Positions 61,258 to 64,000 of a stretch of 64,000 nt of DNA are shown in pieces. Source of the stretch: Letharia columbiana (taxonomy: Eukaryota; Ascomycota; Lecanoromycetes; Lecanorales; Parmeliaceae). Location of the stretch: positions 310,001 through 374,000 of the forward strand of contig NW_023501074.1 of assembly GCF_014066305.1 (NCBI RefSeq). The letters run 5' to 3'. Below the pieces are notes generated by a model. That model was not told where the DNA came from, searched no databases, and saw nothing but the letters and a program-made list of their open reading frames with translations. A program made the position numbers and the translations under genes. Each line of letters opens with the position of its first letter. Within the stretch, counting starts at the first letter, position 1.

Positions 61258-61308
61258 GTCTCGCTAGATTATAGAGCTAAGTAATATATTACGATTACGA
61301 TTATAATA

Positions 61309-62444
61309 CTTATTAGATCTCTTTATAATAATTTTTTTATAATATAAACTTAATTATTCTTTTAAATTATAAAATAATTATAAATTAAAATATATAAGTA
61401 ATTTCTTTTTTATTAAATAGAAAAATCTTAAGTATAATATAAATAGCTTATCACGTTAATAATAATATTAAAATATTATATCTTTTTTTAATATAATATT
61501 TCTTTTTCTTATATTAAAAATCTTCGCGTTAAATATATTTTTTCTTAATAATTTCTTAAATAAATTAAAGTATTTAAAATTATAGAATAAAAAGATTATC
61601 GCGTTAACGATAATTTAAAAAATCACGATTTTTTTAATAAATATTCTTTTTTTAGTTACTAAAACCTTTACGTGAGATATATAAATATATATATATATTT
61701 TATAAATAGTTTAATTTATCTTTTATACTATAGGTATATTTCTTAATTAATATATATTATTCTTTATTTAAATTATTTAATAATTATATTTATATTCTTT
61801 AGAATAAGTATTATATTAATACTCTATTAAATAATATATAATATAAATAAGTTGTTATCGAAGACTTTAATTTTTATTTAATTTAAATTCGCTTAAAAAA
61901 TAATATTAATTTTATTATTAATATTAGTTTATGAGTAATTTAATAAGATTATAGATAAAAGTATATTTATAATTAGAATCGACTTTTATATAAAGAATAT
62001 AACTATTAAATTAATATCTAAATATAAATTAAATATAAATTTTAAAAATAAGTAAATTATTATACTCGATATTATTTAAAATATAATCTCTTATTTTTAT
62101 TAATTAACTCTTTTTCTAGATAATTATAAAGATATTAATAAAACTATATTTTAGAATATTATATTATAATAATTATAATATAACTTTAATATAATTATTA
62201 TTATAAGTTTATCTAATATCGTCTTTATTCATCTTTAAGATATCGTTATCACTTATTTTTATATTAAAATCTCTCTTATTATTATTAATTAATTTAATTA
62301 TAATATATTAATAGAATTTAATTTAACTTAATTATTAAAGATACTTAAACTTATTTTCTTAAATAAAATCTTTATATAAAATCGCTATAATGTTAAGATT
62401 AATAATTATATACTTTAAGATATATAAATAATTCTACTTCTTTT
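61309..62444. other. AT-rich region without recognised gene
   Basis: About 1.1 kb of strongly AT-rich sequence with stops in all frames. No LTR, inverted terminus or protein motif was recognised. Confidence 0.5.
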
Positions 62445-64000
62445 AATAATTAGTATATATAATAGAATAAGATAGAGCTAAGCTTGGAAATCTTAAATTT
62501 ATATATATAGTTAATTATTAATTCGAGTTTTATACGCTTTTTAATTAGATCGACTAAATCAGCCCGATAATCCTCCCGCGTTTCTCTTATTAAAAATTTA
62601 TATATAGAAGTTTTACACTTTAAAGTACTTAGTTTACGATATATATAATTATTTTTTAATTTCTTAAATTATAAAGCTCGCTTTATATTTTCTAACGCGA
62701 TAAAAATTATAAAGTTTAATCTACTATTAATAGATTAAATAAATATTTAAATATAATAATTATAGTAGTTATATTAAACGCGATCGAGATTAAATAATAA
62801 TTCTTCTATCTATTTACTTTATTTCTTCTATAATTCTACTAATCTATTAATTATAAATATATTTATCTTCGATATTCTTTATTTAAATATTACTAAGTAT
62901 CTAAGATATATATCTCTTTCTCTTATCTTTTAAATCTCTTATTAACATTTTTACTATTAATAATTAAGATTATAAGCGAGTCTAATAGCTATTTATTACT
63001 ACTTATAAACGTATTAAAAAATTCTTAAAAAGAGTCTAAACGAATTTATAGCTATTATTTTTTTCTATATACTTCTCTTAAGCTAGCGATACTTAACTAG
63101 CTATTTAATTAATACTATCTACTCTATTAGCTTAATAATTTACTTAGTTAAATTATTAATTAGTTATTTAACTAGTTACTTAATTAATTAATTAGTTAAT
63201 TAGTTAATTAATTACCTAATTAGCTATTTAATCTTATACTCTATAAGAGAAAAAGTAAGAGAAGAAACTATAATAGATAAATATAAAGAATACTATAAAG
63301 AAATTAAGTAGTAATAAAGCTATTATTATTAAGAATACGGCTTAGCTCTCTAAAATCCCACGTTATATACTCTTTACGATTCTATATTAAATTATTATTT
63401 AATAAGCGAAGAATATTACTATAACTTAATCTATTATTTTTATTATATTAATATAATATATTATTATAATAACGTTAGAAACTATAATAGATAAATATAA
63501 AAAATACTATAGAGAATACTATAAAGAAACTAAGCGGTAATAAGATTATTATTATTAAGAATAAAATTTAGCTCTCCAAGATCTCACGTTATATACTCTC
63601 TACGATTTTATATTAAATTATTACTTAATAAGTAAAGAATACTACTATAACTTAATCTATTATTTCTACTATATTAAGAAATAAAAGAAAGAATTATAAT
63701 AAGCAAATACGGAGAATATTACGAAGAATATTATAAAGAATATAACGAAGAAATTAAACGATAATAAGATTATTATCGTTAAGAACATAGCTTAACTCTT
63801 CAAGATCTTATATTATATACTCTCTACGATTCTATATTAAATTATTACTTAATAAGCGAAGAATATTATTATAATTTAGTCTATTATTTTTACTATATTA
63901 ATATAATATATTACTATAATAATATTATAAGAGAAGAATTTATTACGATAATTATAGCTAATTAGATCTCTATAGAAGAAATATCGAACGATATATATTT
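62445..64000 (+). mobile_element. Repeat F, copy 3, heavily RIPped, cut by window end
   Basis: Starts with the G-like end (TATATATAATAGAATAAG, about 62453), then the RIPped unique part, the TTAGTTAATTAG-type tract (about 63130-63230) and an array of half-units. Each half-unit carries the RIPped forms of the CGGAGAACACTG and AACACGGCTCAGCTCTC blocks. It continues past the window end. Nearly every CpA found in copy 1 is TpA here. Confidence 0.65.

Larger units (their letters stand above)
52698..61308 (-). repeat. LTR split by element C(-): pieces 52698-52818 and 61263-61308
   Basis: Left piece ends ATATCTTCGTTAAGTCTC; right piece begins GCTAGATTATAGAGCTAAG. Joined, they align with the uninterrupted LTR at 52494-52656 (CTTCTCTAAGACTCGCTAG, then GAGCTAAGTAATATATTAAG). 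Only these two pieces belong to the LTR; the sequence between is C(-). Confidence 0.75.

Noticed and set aside
1..64000. Mitochondrial or bacterial AT-rich genome
   Set aside because: No mitochondrial genes, rRNA or tRNA were seen. The presence of nested Gypsy elements, a spliced gene and RIP-type stops points to fungal nuclear DNA.

Overview
The window looks like a chromosome segment of a filamentous ascomycete (Pezizomycotina) from an AT-rich, transposon-packed compartment heavily mutated by repeat-induced point mutation (RIP). Evidence seen directly: almost all of the 64 kb is very AT-rich, with CpA/TpG dinucleotides nearly absent while TpA is abundant and CpG persists. Recognisable retrotransposon proteins carry stop codons mainly where Gln, Trp or Arg codons are expected. 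Cys, His and Gly motif residues are replaced by Tyr, Tyr and Asp/Asn. No rRNA, tRNA or CRISPR array was seen.

One short island (about 11.16-13.19 kb) has ordinary base composition. It holds the only intact host-type gene, a two-exon minus-strand gene (473 codons) resembling a fungal family with a PD-(D/E)XK nuclease-like core (DUF7924-like). A second lightly mutated patch (14.25-15.1 kb) is a tandem repeat inside repeat family F, not a clear gene.

Layout. 1-0.24 kb: end of a short repeat (family G). 0.6-7.96 kb: LTR retrotransposon A (Ty3/Gypsy with chromodomain). 8-10.4 kb: no gene seen. 10.4-11.26 kb: fragment of repeat H ending in an LTR. 11.5-13.0 kb: the gene. 13.35-15.3 and 17.25-19.3 kb: two copies of repeat F, around G copy 2 and an unidentified degraded ORF. 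19.65-45.69 kb: a nested tower. Minus-strand Gypsy element E is split in its integrase by element B (target-site duplication ATATT), and B is itself interrupted by element C(+) (TSD CTTCT) and element D (TSD GTAAG/ATAAG), 27 bp apart. 45.69-51.1 kb: a cluster of G repeats, minus-oriented copies then plus-oriented copies. 51.2-61.3 kb: solo LTRs related to D, one of which received element C(-) (TSD GTCTC). C(-) in turn carries a TA-flanked Tc1/mariner-type insertion and a roughly 650-bp deletion across its reverse transcriptase and RNase H. 62.4-64 kb: third copy of repeat F, running off the window.

Nothing among the transposons looks able to make a working protein. The window is best read as a record of successive insertions followed by RIP, with one gene surviving between RIPped repeats. 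Element boundaries rest on matching LTRs and short target-site duplications read by eye. Domain calls rest on recognisable residual motifs, without any database search.
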